From the NCBI GenBank assembly GCA_029942245.1, contig JAOZTN010000131.1, positions 1 to 6,144 on the forward strand: a DNA stretch of 6,144 bases, read 5' to 3'. Source of the stretch: B18-G4 sp003648575 (GTDB lineage: Bacteria > Bacteroidota > Bacteroidia > Bacteroidales > B18-G4). The notes beneath the pieces were generated by a model, which saw only the letters and a list, made by a program, of their open reading frames with translations, was not told where the DNA came from and did not search any database. Below, piece by piece: positions 5,869 through 6,144 of this stretch; the first letter of the stretch is position 1; every line of letters begins with the position of its first letter. The position numbers and the translations under genes were made by a program.

Positions 5869-6085
5869 GTGATTCCCTTATCAAGGCTTGTAACCGGATG
5901 GACAATATATTAAGTGCCTAAAGTGTGCTTGTGTACCCGGAGTTTAGAATTATTTTTTTCTGATAGCAGGAATCTGTTAAATATGCCTCGAAGGTTTTTA
6001 TTAAAAATATATTTTAAAAAAGTGCGACATTTTGCGATTTTCGGTATTAATAGATAGAGACTTATATCAACTAATACACAAAATC
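5869..6085 (+). other. AT-rich leader upstream of the peptide precursor gene
   Basis: I see no gene in this stretch on either strand. It becomes strongly AT-rich after about 5945. It includes a near-palindromic stem of A and T at 6001-6017 (TTAAAA and TTTTAA arms). Because the dipeptidase terminator lies upstream, the promoter of the gene at 6086 should be in this stretch or just before it. I could not find a convincing Bacteroidota -33/-7 pair (TTG with TAnnTTTG at proper spacing). Partial -7 matches at 5978-5985 and 6027-6034 have no matching -33 element. Confidence 0.4.
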
Positions 6086-6144
6086 ATGACTTCAAAAAAG
6101 AAAACCAGGAAACTTGAATTTAAAAAAGAAACGATTGCAAGGTT
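6086..6144 (+). CDS. N-terminus of a putative RiPP precursor peptide (class I lanthipeptide-type leader), cut by window end
   Basis: The ATG at 6086 opens a frame reading MTSKKKTRKLEFKKETIAR, running off the window in an incomplete codon (TT, so Leu or Phe next). The lysine-rich start followed by L-x-F-K-K-E-T-I-A-x-(L/F) matches the leader style of Bacteroidota ribosomally made, modified peptides, where a motif like LxLKKETIAxL comes before a GG cleavage site and a Cys/Ser/Thr-rich core. In the best known group the core is modified by a LanB-type dehydratase and a LanC-type cyclase, and the leader is removed during export. None of these partners is in view, and neither is the core. The start lies in an A-rich context (ACACAAAATC before ATG), as expected for Bacteroidota, and upstream AT-rich DNA suggests its own promoter. 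Alternatives are a related GG-leader natural product precursor or an unrelated basic protein with a chance match. Confidence 0.6.
   Translation, partial: MTSKKKTRKLEFKKETIAR

Overview
The window looks like part of a draft or metagenome-assembled genome from the phylum Bacteroidota. Four things point there. The genes are of Bacteroidota types: a FemAB-like transferase, a long membrane sugar transferase, a Wzi-type outer-membrane protein, a secreted C69 dipeptidase and a KKETIA-type leader peptide. None of the starts has a clear Shine-Dalgarno sequence. One long gene opens with TTG. The spacers hold short degenerate tandem repeats. A run of exactly 100 Ns marks a scaffold gap. All recognised genes are on the + strand.

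Layout. The window opens in the C-terminal third of a FemAB/GNAT-fold transferase (1-357). A 174-base spacer follows, carrying an imperfect palindrome built of 7-base units and an array of eight 8-base units. Next come a four-helix membrane sugar-phosphate transferase (532-2070) and a Wzi-like capsule assembly beta-barrel (2149-3691, broken by the gap). These three genes look like the end of an exopolysaccharide or capsule locus: glycan modification, transfer of the first sugar phosphate to the lipid carrier, and surface assembly. After another repeat-bearing spacer comes a secreted C69-family dipeptidase (3844-5592). A strong intrinsic terminator with a UUCG loop closes this block.

From 5593 to 6085 there is no convincing gene. 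This stretch holds two related 7-base-unit arrays on either side of the terminator and a GC-rich inverted-repeat element that resembles a REPIN or MITE, followed by an AT-rich leader. At 6086 a new gene starts whose first 19 residues (MTSKKKTRKLEFKKETIAR) match the leader style of Bacteroidota ribosomally made peptide precursors, class I lanthipeptide type. It is cut by the window edge.

The two observations most worth following are this possible RiPP precursor and the period-7 or period-8 degenerate arrays present in every spacer. The sugar transferase is also unusual: it keeps the catalytic Asp-Glu pair but seems to lack the re-entrant membrane helix that normally precedes the catalytic domain.
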